Notes under the pieces: generated by a model
What the model saw: only the letters and a program-made list of their open reading frames with translations
The model's database searches: none
What the model was told of the DNA's origin: nothing
Source of the DNA: Bifidobacterium sp. WK012_4_13
Lineage (GTDB): Bacteria > Actinomycetota > Actinomycetes > Actinomycetales > Bifidobacteriaceae
Assembly: GCF_041080835.1 (NCBI RefSeq)
Contig: NZ_CP129683.1
Coordinates: forward strand, 1,116,001 to 1,180,000
DNA: 64,000 nt
Direction: 5' to 3'
Made by a program: the position numbers and the translations under genes
Shown here: piece after piece, positions 51,452-60,542 of the stretch
How positions within the stretch are numbered: the stretch's first letter is position 1
Layout: every line of letters begins with the position of its first letter

Positions 51452-53815
51452 TCACCGTTCATCAGGATACGCGAGATTGCGCTGATTTCTGGGATTTAAC
51501 GCGCCTGCCCGCCACTTTCCTCTCTGAGCGCGTGGGATTGACATCATGAGCATTCCACTCAACAGCGCGATCGACGCGGGGATTGCCAATGCCGGAATGG
51601 CTGTCGTACCCGTCCTGGCCAGTTCATCCGCTTGGCTGGATCGAGCCTCATCGACCGTCTCATTGGTGCTTTTGCTGGACTTTCCTGGATTTGCATGTGC
51701 GATGATTTTCGTGGTTTCCTCTGGCAGTCCCAGCTCATGCGAATCAAGGATCTCTCCTTCGGAGGACCATAGGGTCGCCTTCCATTGCAGCAGTCCGACA
51801 TGGCCTGCAACGACGCTATCGCTTCGTACGGTCTGCTCTGCCACATCGGCGGTCAGATCCACCCTCAGCTCATCGAGAATCGGGTCTTCCACGTTCAGCG
51901 TGTCATTCTGTGAATCGGTAGAGAACGCACTGAAGGTTATGTACGAACCTTCGGGAACCGCTCCGGAAATCGTCGCGGAGTCGTATGAGCTTTCGCCGAG
52001 CTCGACCGTGGCAGGCTCCGCATGCGTCTGGATCGAAGCGGATTCGGGCCGTGACTCAACGAAGCCCTGCACCCTGACGCATTCCCATGCATCGTCGTAT
52101 GCACTCCGCACGGGAGCTGCCCGGGCATCCCCGGCGAACGAATAGACGAACACGTAGTATCCCGGTGTCTCGGCGATTATGTTCACGGGCTTGCCGGACA
52201 TGTCAGGAGCGCCGCCACCTACCTTGATCGTGCGATTCGCCGCTGCATATCTCCATGCACCCACCAATCTGTGGTGCCGATCCTCTTCCGGCGACTCGTT
52301 CGCAGCGGGCTTGTATGGCGTGTCGTCACTGCCATCGCCGCTGCCTGACCAGAAGACCTTCACCTCTGCGACCGAATCGTCCGCCTGAAAGCCGTATTCC
52401 GCATTGCCCTTGAAAGAACCGGCATCTCCAGGCAATCCGGTCACCACGATCACGTCGCTTAGTTCGGAGCCTACCGTCGCAGAATGCTCGGTCACGCTCG
52501 AATCGACGGACGGCACCTTGCGAATGGATAGGGTTTCTGGAATCTCAAGGAAATCGCTGAGCACGTCCTTGACAACGTATTCCTGCGTGAGCGCTTTCTG
52601 CTTCGTGTGGTCGATCACCCAGACCCATGTGCCAAATCCAGAATCCGCCGAAGCGAGGTACGGCTCGTTTCCATTGGCTGTGCTGACAGCGCTTACCTGC
52701 ACGCTGCGCTTGGGAGCGTCGAACATGGCGCTGGCGTATCCAGAGGGCTCATGACCCAGACCCCTCAGACGTTCAAGGTATCCGGAGGCGCTCTCATTGT
52801 CATGCGGATGCACGGTCTTCCCCAAATCCGCGTGCTCCAATGAATCGAAGTAGTAGCCAAGGGCGTTGACCTCTACTCCTTCCTCCCAGGAATCCCCCGC
52901 GGCCACATCCGATGTGACCGTGTCCAGCACGTGGTCTCCCTCATTGACGATTCGACGGGCAACTGCCGTGCTGATGAGTGGGGCGAATTCCTTTCGAACC
53001 GGAAAGCTCAGAGTCTGCCCTGCTGCTGCCTTCATCGTCGCGAATCGAACATAATCCTGGCTGCTTACGAGCTGCTCGACGGTGCCATGGTCATAGGCGA
53101 CCGAGACGCTCACATCCCCCGTACCTGTCGCGGTCCAATATATTCGCCGCGCATCCGATCCGCTCGTCCCTCTGAAGGTGGATTTCCCATCTGAGGAAAA
53201 GACCGCCGGTCCACTCAGATTCAGTGTGAATTCGACGTCCGGCACATTGACTCCATCAGGACCGCCTACCAGCACGTCAACATAGCCGCTGCGTCTGCCC
53301 ACCTCGTACTGCGACCTCAGCGTCGCATTGATCGGCACATGATTTCTGGCCTCCTGAAGCAGCCTTTCAGCCTCGACAAAGGCGTCTGCGTTATTTACCT
53401 TGATCTCTGGCTGCGCATTTTCCCAATTCTGCCTATTCAGATCGTAGGCATCATGGACGAGGATGCCGATGCCAGCATGTATCAGCGGGTTCTTGGTATC
53501 CTGATAGCGCCGAATCAGCCAGGCAATCGATCTGGACATCTCAGAGTCGGCAATCGCCTGGGCACTCTCGAAATCCAACGTTGACGGGGCGCCGCTTTCC
53601 ATGCAATACACCTTCCTGCCATCCTGACTCTGAGCCAGCACTCCGATCCTTCGGTTTCCCAGATGCGACGAATAGGCGACATACCATTCTGAGCCCACAT
53701 CGCTCAGACTGCCCGAAGCCCTTGCAGGAATGCTTGATGCAAGTGTCATCAGCATGAGCAAGGCAAATGTCACGCATATCCATCGACCATGTCGATGCGT
53801 TTTCTGACGGTGCAT
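51452..53815 (-). CDS. Sortase-anchored surface protein, probable adhesin
   Basis: 787 residues; ATG with GAGGAGGATTCG upstream. Signal peptide (FALLMLMTLASSIPARASG). The first mature domain contains VYCMESGAPSTLDF and later LVHDAYDLNRQNWENAQ, reminiscent of the Cys-containing domain that opens many actinobacterial adhesins and may form an internal thioester, though this is uncertain. Beta-rich repeats follow (for example VPDVEFTLNLSGPAVFSSDGKSTF). The end is LARTG, a helix, and a basic tail somewhat longer than usual (about 30 residues). No pilin partner or sortase is next to it. The ligand is unknown. Confidence 0.85.
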   Translation of the reverse strand: MHRQKTHRHGRWICVTFALLMLMTLASSIPARASGSLSDVGSEWYVAYSSHLGNRRIGVLAQSQDGRKVYCMESGAPSTLDFESAQAIADSEMSRSIAWLIRRYQDTKNPLIHAGIGILVHDAYDLNRQNWENAQPEIKVNNADAFVEAERLLQEARNHVPINATLRSQYEVGRRSGYVDVLVGGPDGVNVPDVEFTLNLSGPAVFSSDGKSTFRGTSGSDARRIYWTATGTGDVSVSVAYDHGTVEQLVSSQDYVRFATMKAAAGQTLSFPVRKEFAPLISTAVARRIVNEGDHVLDTVTSDVAAGDSWEEGVEVNALGYYFDSLEHADLGKTVHPHDNESASGYLERLRGLGHEPSGYASAMFDAPKRSVQVSAVSTANGNEPYLASADSGFGTWVWVIDHTKQKALTQEYVVKDVLSDFLEIPETLSIRKVPSVDSSVTEHSATVGSELSDVIVVTGLPGDAGSFKGNAEYGFQADDSVAEVKVFWSGSGDGSDDTPYKPAANESPEEDRHHRLVGAWRYAAANRTIKVGGGAPDMSGKPVNIIAETPGYYVFVYSFAGDARAAPVRSAYDDAWECVRVQGFVESRPESASIQTHAEPATVELGESSYDSATISGAVPEGSYITFSAFSTDSQNDTLNVEDPILDELRVDLTADVAEQTVRSDSVVAGHVGLLQWKATLWSSEGEILDSHELGLPEETTKIIAHANPGKSSKSTNETVDEARSSQADELARTGTTAIPALAIPASIALLSGMLMMSIPRAQRGKWRAGALNPRNQRNLAYPDER

Positions 53816-54050
53816 ATCGAATCCTCCTCTACGTTGCTCGCAAAACTCCCGAGCTGTTCGACTGATGATGAATTGCCATGGCAGCTTGGGAAAGGATTCG
53901 AAACCACATGTCAGAGCCTGTATCTCATGGCATGCCCTGCATTGACCAATGAATAGTCTCCCCCTTGTCCATAGTCATACGCAATGTAAATCATCGATGT
54001 GGTCGAATGTGGATGCATGGCTTTGGCCAATTCCTACATACAATGGATGC

Positions 54051-56438
54051 ATGGCTTCACATACAGCATCACATGCGAGCGCAGGCACAAGGAACGGTGC
54101 CGACTCCGTCGCTCAGCCCTCTTCCAAGCTCAGGTCCAGCTCCCCTTCATCCTCATCGACGTCAACTCCCGAATCCAGTGGCATATCCCAATCCACCTCC
54201 GCATCAAAATCCGTGTCGGCATCTGCAAGCACATCGCACAGAACGGCATCCAAGTCAGCTTCCAGGGTGGCCTCCAAGGCATCAAGAGGCTCCGCAGCCG
54301 GCAAGGCCTCCAAATCCCCAAGAACCAAGGCAAAAGCTTCGCCGAAGCATGGCAGCGCACCCCAATCATCCGTTGCCCAGAACCCCGAAAGTCCGCTCTT
54401 CGGACGAATCGTAATCATGAACGCCACACCAAGCGTCGAAGACGACCTATTCCCCGCTCGAGTGGAGCTGGGCGAGGCATTCCAGGTATCCGCGCAGATT
54501 TTCGTCGAGGGGCGCGCCAAGGTCGGCGCCACGGCAGTGCTGCGCAACCCCCGTGGCAAGGTCATGATGCAGGTTCCGATGAAATGCGTCAATCCTGGGC
54601 TGGATCATTGGCAGGTGAACCTCAAGGCCGGCATCCACAGTGACCTCCGCCCGTGGGACCCAGACTTCCCTTCCATCCACAGACAGTTGGGCATATGGAC
54701 CGTATCGATCGAGGGATGGGAGGATTCCTACGCGTCATGGCTTCACGACGCAGGCATCAAGATCGGCGTCAACGATGACGTGGAGAATACTCTGCAGGAG
54801 GGGGGTGCCCTGCTTTCCCGCTGGGCGCTGATCGACAGCAAGGGCCTGTCGGCAAAGGACCGGCGGATTCTTGCGCAGGCCGCGCAGCATGTGCTCGACG
54901 TGAATGCGGATGTCTCCGAACGATTCACTGCGGCGACGGACGCCGACATCGCAAGACTCCACCGGCAATGCCCTCTGCGCGACCATCTCTCCGTCTCTCG
55001 CGAGAGGCGGATTCTGGTGCAGCGTCCAGCATCGAGCTTTGCAGCATGGTATCAGTTCTTCACGCGCTCGGAAGGTGCGACCGTCGACCCCCGCACCCAC
55101 GAGATCGTCTCCGGCACCTTCCTGACATCGATATCCGGATTGGAACGGGCCAAGGCCGAAGGTTTCGACATCGTCTATCTTCCGCCCATCTTCCCGATAG
55201 GGACCACCAACAGAAAGGGACGCAACAATTCCCTCGTCGCCGGCCCCAACGACCCCGGTTCGCCCTTCGGCATCGGTTCCTCGGAAGGCGGTCATGACAC
55301 CGTCAATCCGGAGTTGGGAACAATCGAAGATTTCAAGACCTTTGTGTCCAAGGCACACGAACTTGGGCTCGAAATCGCGTTGGACTTCGCCCTGCAATGC
55401 TCGCCGGACCATCCATGGGTGCGAAGCCATCCGGAATGGTTCAGACACAGGCCCGATGGCTCGATCGCATTCGCAGAGAACCCTCCCAAGAAATATCAGG
55501 ACATCTACCCGATCGATTTCGACGAGGACATGCCCGGCATCGAACAGGAAGTCGAACGCATACTGAGACTGTGGATCGATGCTGGGGTCACGATCTTTCG
55601 AATCGACAATCCACATACCAAGCCGGTGAGGTTCTGGCAGGATGTGATTGCGAACATCACCAGGAAAAACCCCGAGATTCTCTTCCTGGCAGAGGCCTTC
55701 ACCCGTCCCGGGATGATGCGGGCACTGAGCTATGTGGGATTCACGCAGTCACACTGCTACTTCCCATGGCGCAACAGCAAGGAGGATCTGCAGGACTATC
55801 TGCAGGAGACCAACGGAGATGCCGGATACTATCAGCACAACACTTTCTGGCCGACGACGCCTGACATCCTCACCGATTACATACGAGACAACGGCATTGC
55901 CGGCCATGCAATCCGCGCGGTCATCGCTGCGACCGGCAGTCCCAGCTGGGGAATATATAACGGATATGAGCTGATTGAGAACCGGCAGCGCCCAGGGTTC
56001 GAAGAACAGCTCGACAACGAGAAATATGAGATCGCAATACGCGACTGGAGCCGCGCCGAGCGGTTTGGCATCGGCGAACTGCTCACCCGTCTCAACCAGA
56101 TCCGTCGGATGCATCCTGCGCTCATGAGCTATCACGACTTGCGTGTTCTTGAGTCGTCAGACCCTAGCGTCCTTGCCTTTGCACGCCACATTGACGGCTC
56201 GCTCACATCCGATGGAACCGGGGACACGGTTATCGTCGTAGTGAACCTTGACGGGCACAATGCTCATTCCTCAAGCATTGTCAGCGATCCCACGACCTTC
56301 GGCATCGAGCCAGGCCACGAATTCACAGTCCATGACGAGCTCACCGGGCGTGAATTCACATGGAATGGCAATGATTTCGTGTCGCTCGCGCCATGGGCGG
56401 ATGTCGCGCACATCCTGACCGTTCGACGCCCAGGCTGA
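54051..56438 (+). CDS. glgE: Maltose-1-phosphate maltosyltransferase GlgE
   Basis: 795 residues from the ATG at 54051; upstream Met codons at 53949 and 53997 are in frame and none has a good site. The first 90 or so residues are Ser/Ala/Lys-rich low complexity, not part of the family. From RIVIMNATPSVEDDLFPARVELGEAFQVSAQIF the GlgE N-terminal domain begins. The GH13_3 barrel carries the nucleophile D519 (FRIDNPHTKP) and acid/base E548 (FLAEAFTRP). IYLPPIFPIGTTNRKG-type and NPPKKYQDIYPIDF motifs are family hallmarks. It elongates alpha-1,4-glucan with maltose 1-phosphate. No TreS/Pep2 genes are adjacent. Confidence 0.95.
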   Translation: MASHTASHASAGTRNGADSVAQPSSKLRSSSPSSSSTSTPESSGISQSTSASKSVSASASTSHRTASKSASRVASKASRGSAAGKASKSPRTKAKASPKHGSAPQSSVAQNPESPLFGRIVIMNATPSVEDDLFPARVELGEAFQVSAQIFVEGRAKVGATAVLRNPRGKVMMQVPMKCVNPGLDHWQVNLKAGIHSDLRPWDPDFPSIHRQLGIWTVSIEGWEDSYASWLHDAGIKIGVNDDVENTLQEGGALLSRWALIDSKGLSAKDRRILAQAAQHVLDVNADVSERFTAATDADIARLHRQCPLRDHLSVSRERRILVQRPASSFAAWYQFFTRSEGATVDPRTHEIVSGTFLTSISGLERAKAEGFDIVYLPPIFPIGTTNRKGRNNSLVAGPNDPGSPFGIGSSEGGHDTVNPELGTIEDFKTFVSKAHELGLEIALDFALQCSPDHPWVRSHPEWFRHRPDGSIAFAENPPKKYQDIYPIDFDEDMPGIEQEVERILRLWIDAGVTIFRIDNPHTKPVRFWQDVIANITRKNPEILFLAEAFTRPGMMRALSYVGFTQSHCYFPWRNSKEDLQDYLQETNGDAGYYQHNTFWPTTPDILTDYIRDNGIAGHAIRAVIAATGSPSWGIYNGYELIENRQRPGFEEQLDNEKYEIAIRDWSRAERFGIGELLTRLNQIRRMHPALMSYHDLRVLESSDPSVLAFARHIDGSLTSDGTGDTVIVVVNLDGHNAHSSSIVSDPTTFGIEPGHEFTVHDELTGREFTWNGNDFVSLAPWADVAHILTVRRPG

Positions 56439-56565
56439 GCGCCGGATGAAGGACCGCGTCCACGACCACGTCACCGCTTTCGTGGGCAGAGGGTAGTGTG
56501 GTGGCGTCAGAGCATTGCGCTCAAGGGTGGTAAACGTCACATAGCACGTCAGACAAGGAGACGAC

Positions 56566-57060
56566 ATGGCATCAACATTTGAAGTGGTTGTCGAAATCCC
56601 ACGCGGATCACGCAACAAGTATGAAGTCGATCACGAGACGGGTCGCATCAAGCTGGATCGTACCCTCTTCACATCCATGGGGTATCCGGATGACTACGGC
56701 TATATCGATGGCACGCTCGGCGAGGATGGGGATCCACTTGACGCATTGGTTATGATTCCTGACTCAGTGTTCCCAGGCTGCGTCGTGGAATGCCGCGCAG
56801 TCGGTCTGTATCACATGGTCGATGAGGCTGGCGGCGACGACAAGGTCCTCTGCGTCCCCGCTGACGTTCGCTTCGACGACATCAAGGACATCGACGACGT
56901 CTCGGAATTCCACAAGGCTGAGATCAAGCATTTCTTCGAACAGTACAAGGCCCTCGAGCCGAACAAGGAAGTGCAGCCAGGGGACTTCTGGACCAATGCG
57001 GAAGAGGCTGAAAAGCAGATCGCAGCATCCGTGAAGCGTCTCGCAGATTCAGAAGAGTAG
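56566..57060 (+). CDS. ppa: Inorganic pyrophosphatase (family I)
   Basis: 164 residues, ATG with AAGGAGACGAC upstream. Family I signature [10 protein letters not shown] with the metal-binding Asp set, [25 protein letters not shown] at the start, and [13 protein letters not shown]. It hydrolyses pyrophosphate to drive biosynthesis. It lies 127 bp after glgE, with its own terminator. Confidence 0.97.
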   Translation: MASTFEVVVEIPRGSRNKYEVDHETGRIKLDRTLFTSMGYPDDYGYIDGTLGEDGDPLDALVMIPDSVFPGCVVECRAVGLYHMVDEAGGDDKVLCVPADVRFDDIKDIDDVSEFHKAEIKHFFEQYKALEPNKEVQPGDFWTNAEEAEKQIAASVKRLADSEE

Positions 57061-57089
57061 GTTCCTCTCGCAATCAGCATCATTGACTC

Positions 57090-57133
57090 ATGTGGCTTCC
57101 GAAATGATCTTTTCGGAAGCCGCATCTGTTTTC
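57090..57133 (+). terminator. Rho-independent terminator after ppa
   Basis: A 15-bp stem (57090-57104 with 57111-57125; one G-U pair) built on GGCTTCCGAAA is followed by CTGTTTTCT. Placement 30 bp after the ppa stop and the T-rich tail support an intrinsic terminator. Confidence 0.85.
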
Positions 57134-57361
57134 TGTGTGGCGCTTCGACATGTGCACTGATTGGGAATGGCATTGCTGCGAATCGTCCACTTCGATTCCA
57201 AGCATGGACGGTTCAGGACTGCCGCTGAATCGCCCAGCATCCATGGCACAAGTTTGACGGGTAAAACTTTCAAGTTCTCAGGGGTAGTCATTTTTGGCCT
57301 TGTAGTAGGGCTGAGCGGCTATTACTCTGTCGTTCACAACGAAGACATCGTTATCGTCAAT

Positions 57362-57967
57362 GTGAATGGACCAATCGTGTTTTTTGAAGTGTTTGCTATT
57401 TCGCTGGGCGTCTCCATGGACGCCTTTGCCGTATCGATAAGCAAGGGTCTGAGCATACGGCGCACCACAGCCCGCCAATGCGCCTCCGTGGCACTGTGGT
57501 TCGGTGGATTCCAGGCACTGTTTCCGCTCATAGGCTATTTTGCGGCAGCAGGACTTCGATCATACATAACATCAGTCGATCACTGGATCATATTCGGCCT
57601 GCTCTCAGCCATCGGAGCAAACATGATCCGCGAAGGCATCGCCGAGCAGAGTGACGAAGAGCATCGGATGGAGTCCTCCTTTGGGTGGCATGCGATGCTT
57701 CCGCTTGCTGTCGCGACAAGCATCGATGCCTTTGCAGTGGGCATTGGAATCTCGGTGGTCTCAGAGGGAATCTGGCCAATAATCATCACGATTGGCATCA
57801 TGACAGCTGCCCTGTCCATCGCAGGCCTGCGAATCGGCAACGTATTCGGCTCACGTTGGCGCAAACCTGCCCAAATCTGCGGTGGCAGCGTGCTCATTCT
57901 GCTGGGTCTGGAAATATTGCTCGATCACCTGGGCTTCTTCGAGGCCGTTCGCGCAATGCTGTTCTAG
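57362..57967 (+). CDS. mntP: MntP manganese exporter
   Basis: 201 residues from a GTG at 57362; the frame stays open for 200 bp upstream but that part does not resemble MntP, and no start has a strong site. Two homologous halves each carry the diagnostic motif: SLGVSMDAFAVSISKG and VATSIDAFAVGIGIS, with the metal-site Asp. Six helices. MntP exports Mn2+ and protects from manganese excess. The region 57134-57361 is a long probable leader; in other bacteria MntP is often under a yybP-ykoY manganese riboswitch, but I could not match its consensus here. Confidence 0.9.
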   Translation: MNGPIVFFEVFAISLGVSMDAFAVSISKGLSIRRTTARQCASVALWFGGFQALFPLIGYFAAAGLRSYITSVDHWIIFGLLSAIGANMIREGIAEQSDEEHRMESSFGWHAMLPLAVATSIDAFAVGIGISVVSEGIWPIIITIGIMTAALSIAGLRIGNVFGSRWRKPAQICGGSVLILLGLEILLDHLGFFEAVRAMLF

Positions 57968-58027
57968 CCGCGTTCCATTGCCATCGAAAGCATCCAAGGC
58001 TCAGATGATGGGGTGGGCTGACCCTGA

Positions 58028-58810
58028 TCAGATCAGCACAAAGAAGACGGAGATGGCCACGAGGTAGGCGACCACTCCGGCAAACATGACCGGAAGAATG
58101 GCGATGCCGATCCAGGTGTGCTGATCACCATCCTTGATGTCTCGCCACCACAGTGTGGATGCCACACCAACCGAAAGCAGTGCAAGCATGGCAACCAGGC
58201 CCACTATGACGAGCGCCATCGCAAGCCTTTGCTGATAGGAATCCGCAAGGGTCACGACCATGAATGCCAGGAACGGCCATGCACCGGCTGACACGCATGC
58301 GATCGCACCGAATATGCTCTCGGACAGGGAACGGATCAGGTGAGAGCGTTCCTTTCTCGCCATCTGCAACGCAAAGTCTATGACGATGAGCAGTGCCGCA
58401 AGTATCACGAATACGGCTGCCCACGGAAGCAGGTTCTTCGCCCGGCCTCCAATGACAGCAGGTTCAAGAAGCGCCTTGAGTTCCATAATCGAGAATGCCA
58501 GCGAGAACAGTCCCGCGATCGCAGCGACGATGCGACCGAACCATTCGATCACAAGATTCGTGCCTTGCGCATCCGAAGTCTTGAATGGCCAGAAGACAAC
58601 GAACGCTCCCAGAAGAACCAGACCAATCACCGTGCTCCAGACAAGCGTGGGAACGCCAGAGGAGAACAGGGCAAATGTGCAGGTGCCAAGGATCATGACG
58701 GCATAGAGGCAGACCTGGACCGTGACGACCCTGCCGACCGACCCGACCGACCTTGCGGACATGGTTGATCCCTTTGCGCGTCTCTCCAGCTGCAGACTGT
58801 CATCACCCAT
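58028..58810 (-). CDS. Membrane protein of unknown function
   Basis: 260 residues from the ATG at 58810 (GAGG 9 nt upstream); starts at 58837 and at an internal Met are possible. Seven hydrophobic segments are visible, for example VVTVQVCLYAVMILGTCTFALF, WSTVIGLVLLGAFVVFWPF, LPWAAVFVILAALLIVIDFAL and a final IAILPVMFAGVVAYLVAISVFFVLI. Short charged loops; no motif recognised. It converges on mntP (60-bp gap) and diverges from glnR. No function is suggested. Confidence 0.7.
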   Translation of the reverse strand: MGDDSLQLERRAKGSTMSARSVGSVGRVVTVQVCLYAVMILGTCTFALFSSGVPTLVWSTVIGLVLLGAFVVFWPFKTSDAQGTNLVIEWFGRIVAAIAGLFSLAFSIMELKALLEPAVIGGRAKNLLPWAAVFVILAALLIVIDFALQMARKERSHLIRSLSESIFGAIACVSAGAWPFLAFMVVTLADSYQQRLAMALVIVGLVAMLALLSVGVASTLWWRDIKDGDQHTWIGIAILPVMFAGVVAYLVAISVFFVLI

Positions 58811-59073
58811 AGTGTCAAACCTCAGCATTCCTTGCAATCAAGGGATAGCGCTCACCGGCGCAATGCCTTCGGAGCCACGCACCCTTCCCTGTGTAACAAT
58901 GTAGCGTGAACTGTCCACAAGGGCTTGTACAAATACAAGAAACCTTATGAAAACCCCAGACGACGAGAAAATGAACGCATCGTGAACGGGGCATCTTCCA
59001 CAGGCTTCTCAAGACTGTACAATTGAACTGCCTGAATGAGAATGGCAATTCTTACATACTAGGGGGATTCAAC

Positions 59074-59835
59074 GTGACCGACTTGACGCTGATGACGTTT
59101 GCAGCAGATCCTGCGTCAGTGCTTCCCTCCCTCGCGCTGCTGTCCCATCGTGTTCGCGTCCTGCCCATGGATGCGGCATCGCTGGTGAAGATGCCAGAGA
59201 ACACGATACTGTTCCTCGATGCCCGGGATGACCTTGCAACCGCCAAGACGCTGTGCAACCTCATCAGGGCGTCCGGATTGTCGACTCCTGTGCTTCTGAT
59301 CCTCACCGAAGGCGGTTTCACCGTCGTGAACTCGTCCTGGGGCATCGCCGATGTAATCGTGAATTCGGCATCCCCTGCCGAGGTCGAAGTCCGCCTGCGC
59401 ATCATCTCGGAGCACAGCAACGGATATGATCCGGTAAGAACCAAGTCGCAGCATGTCAGTTCTCACGACGACGACGGTCAGATCCGGTCTGGAGAACTGA
59501 TCGTTGACACGAATGGCTATACGGCAAGCCTGTTTGGCCGTCCCATCGACCTTGCCTACAAGGAATTCGAACTTCTCAAATATCTTGTGCAGCATCCGGG
59601 CAGGGTGTTCACACGCGCCCAGCTGCTTCAGGAAGTGTGGGGATACGATTACTACGGCGGCACGCGCACCGTCGATGTCCATATCAGAAGGCTGCGCGCA
59701 AAACTCGGTGGCGAATACGAACATCTTATCGGCACGGTACGAAACGTCGGCTATCGTTTCGACCCCCCGGAGGGCAGCGAGCGCGAAGCTCAGGCCCAGG
59801 AGCAGGCGAAACAGTCCAGCCACTCAGATCAATGA
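59074..59835 (+). CDS. glnR: GlnR-type atypical response regulator (OmpR/PhoB DNA-binding domain)
   Basis: 253 residues from a GTG at 59074 with AGGGGG 7 nt upstream. The N-terminal domain LTLMTFAADPASVLPSLALLSHRVRVLP matches actinobacterial GlnR, and ILFLDARDDLATAKTLCNLIRASGLSTPVLLILTEGGFTVV is characteristic; the normal receiver phosphorylation pocket is incomplete, as known for GlnR. The winged helix at about 150-235 contains LAYKEFELLKYLVQHPGRVFTRAQLLQEVWGYDYYGGTRTVDVHIRRLRAKLG. GlnR controls nitrogen assimilation genes. A Gln/Ser-rich tail ends it. nth follows 29 bp later. Confidence 0.88.
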   Translation: MTDLTLMTFAADPASVLPSLALLSHRVRVLPMDAASLVKMPENTILFLDARDDLATAKTLCNLIRASGLSTPVLLILTEGGFTVVNSSWGIADVIVNSASPAEVEVRLRIISEHSNGYDPVRTKSQHVSSHDDDGQIRSGELIVDTNGYTASLFGRPIDLAYKEFELLKYLVQHPGRVFTRAQLLQEVWGYDYYGGTRTVDVHIRRLRAKLGGEYEHLIGTVRNVGYRFDPPEGSEREAQAQEQAKQSSHSDQ

Positions 59836-59864
59836 AGCGTTCTTCGGCAAGGATGGCATAAGGT

Positions 59865-60542
59865 TTGGCAAGGGAAACCCGTCAGCAGCGCAGCGAGCGC
59901 ATTCATTCCGACTATGAGATTCTCAAGAGGCTCTATCCCGACGCACACTGCAGCCTGAATTTCGAATCTCCCTTTCAGCTTGTCGTTGCGACGGTTCTGA
60001 GCGCTCAGACCACCGACGTTGGCGTGAACAAGGTCACGCCAAGGCTGTTCGACCGGTATCCCACTCCCGAGGCATTGGCCGCCGCCAATCCAGAGGAATT
60101 GGAAGACATCATTCATCCGCTCGGCTTCTATCATGCCAAGGCCAGGCATCTCATCGGTCTTGGCAGCACGCTCACAAGGCAATTCAACGGCGAGGTGCCC
60201 CCGGCAATGAATAAGCTTGTGACACTTCCAGGTGTGGGCAGAAAGACGGCCAACGTCGTGCTGGGCAATGCCTTTGGAATCCCTGGATTTCCAGTGGACA
60301 CCCACGTGATGCGCGTCACTGGCCGATTGCGCTGGAGAACTGACTGGCGTTCCAGGCATCCGGATCCGGTGCACGTGGAGAGGGAGATAACCTCATATTT
60401 CCCTCCTGAGGAGTGGACGGTGCTGTCCCATCGGCTGATATATTTCGGACGAGAATATTGCACGGCAAGAAGCAAGGATTGCCGTGAATGCCTGATGCGG
60501 GCGGCTGCAGATGCCGCGGCTGGTATACACTCGGCGGTATGA
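59865..60542 (+). CDS. nth: Endonuclease III (Nth), fourth Fe-S cysteine missing
   Basis: 225 residues from a TTG at 59865. Helix-hairpin-helix LPGVGRKTANVV supplies the catalytic K127 and GFPVDTHVMR the catalytic D145, so glycosylase and AP-lyase activity on oxidised pyrimidines is expected. The Fe-S loop has C199, C206 and C209 (Cys-x6-Cys-x2-Cys) but position 215, normally the fourth Cys, is Ala in an Ala-rich tail. The cluster may be absent or use another ligand. The stop overlaps the next ATG (ATGA). Confidence 0.93.
   Translation: MARETRQQRSERIHSDYEILKRLYPDAHCSLNFESPFQLVVATVLSAQTTDVGVNKVTPRLFDRYPTPEALAAANPEELEDIIHPLGFYHAKARHLIGLGSTLTRQFNGEVPPAMNKLVTLPGVGRKTANVVLGNAFGIPGFPVDTHVMRVTGRLRWRTDWRSRHPDPVHVEREITSYFPPEEWTVLSHRLIYFGREYCTARSKDCRECLMRAAADAAAGIHSAV

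Noticed and set aside
57278..57361. yybP-ykoY manganese riboswitch before mntP
   Set aside because: Suggestive position, but the conserved loop sequences and helix order could not be matched by eye; kept only as a question about the leader.
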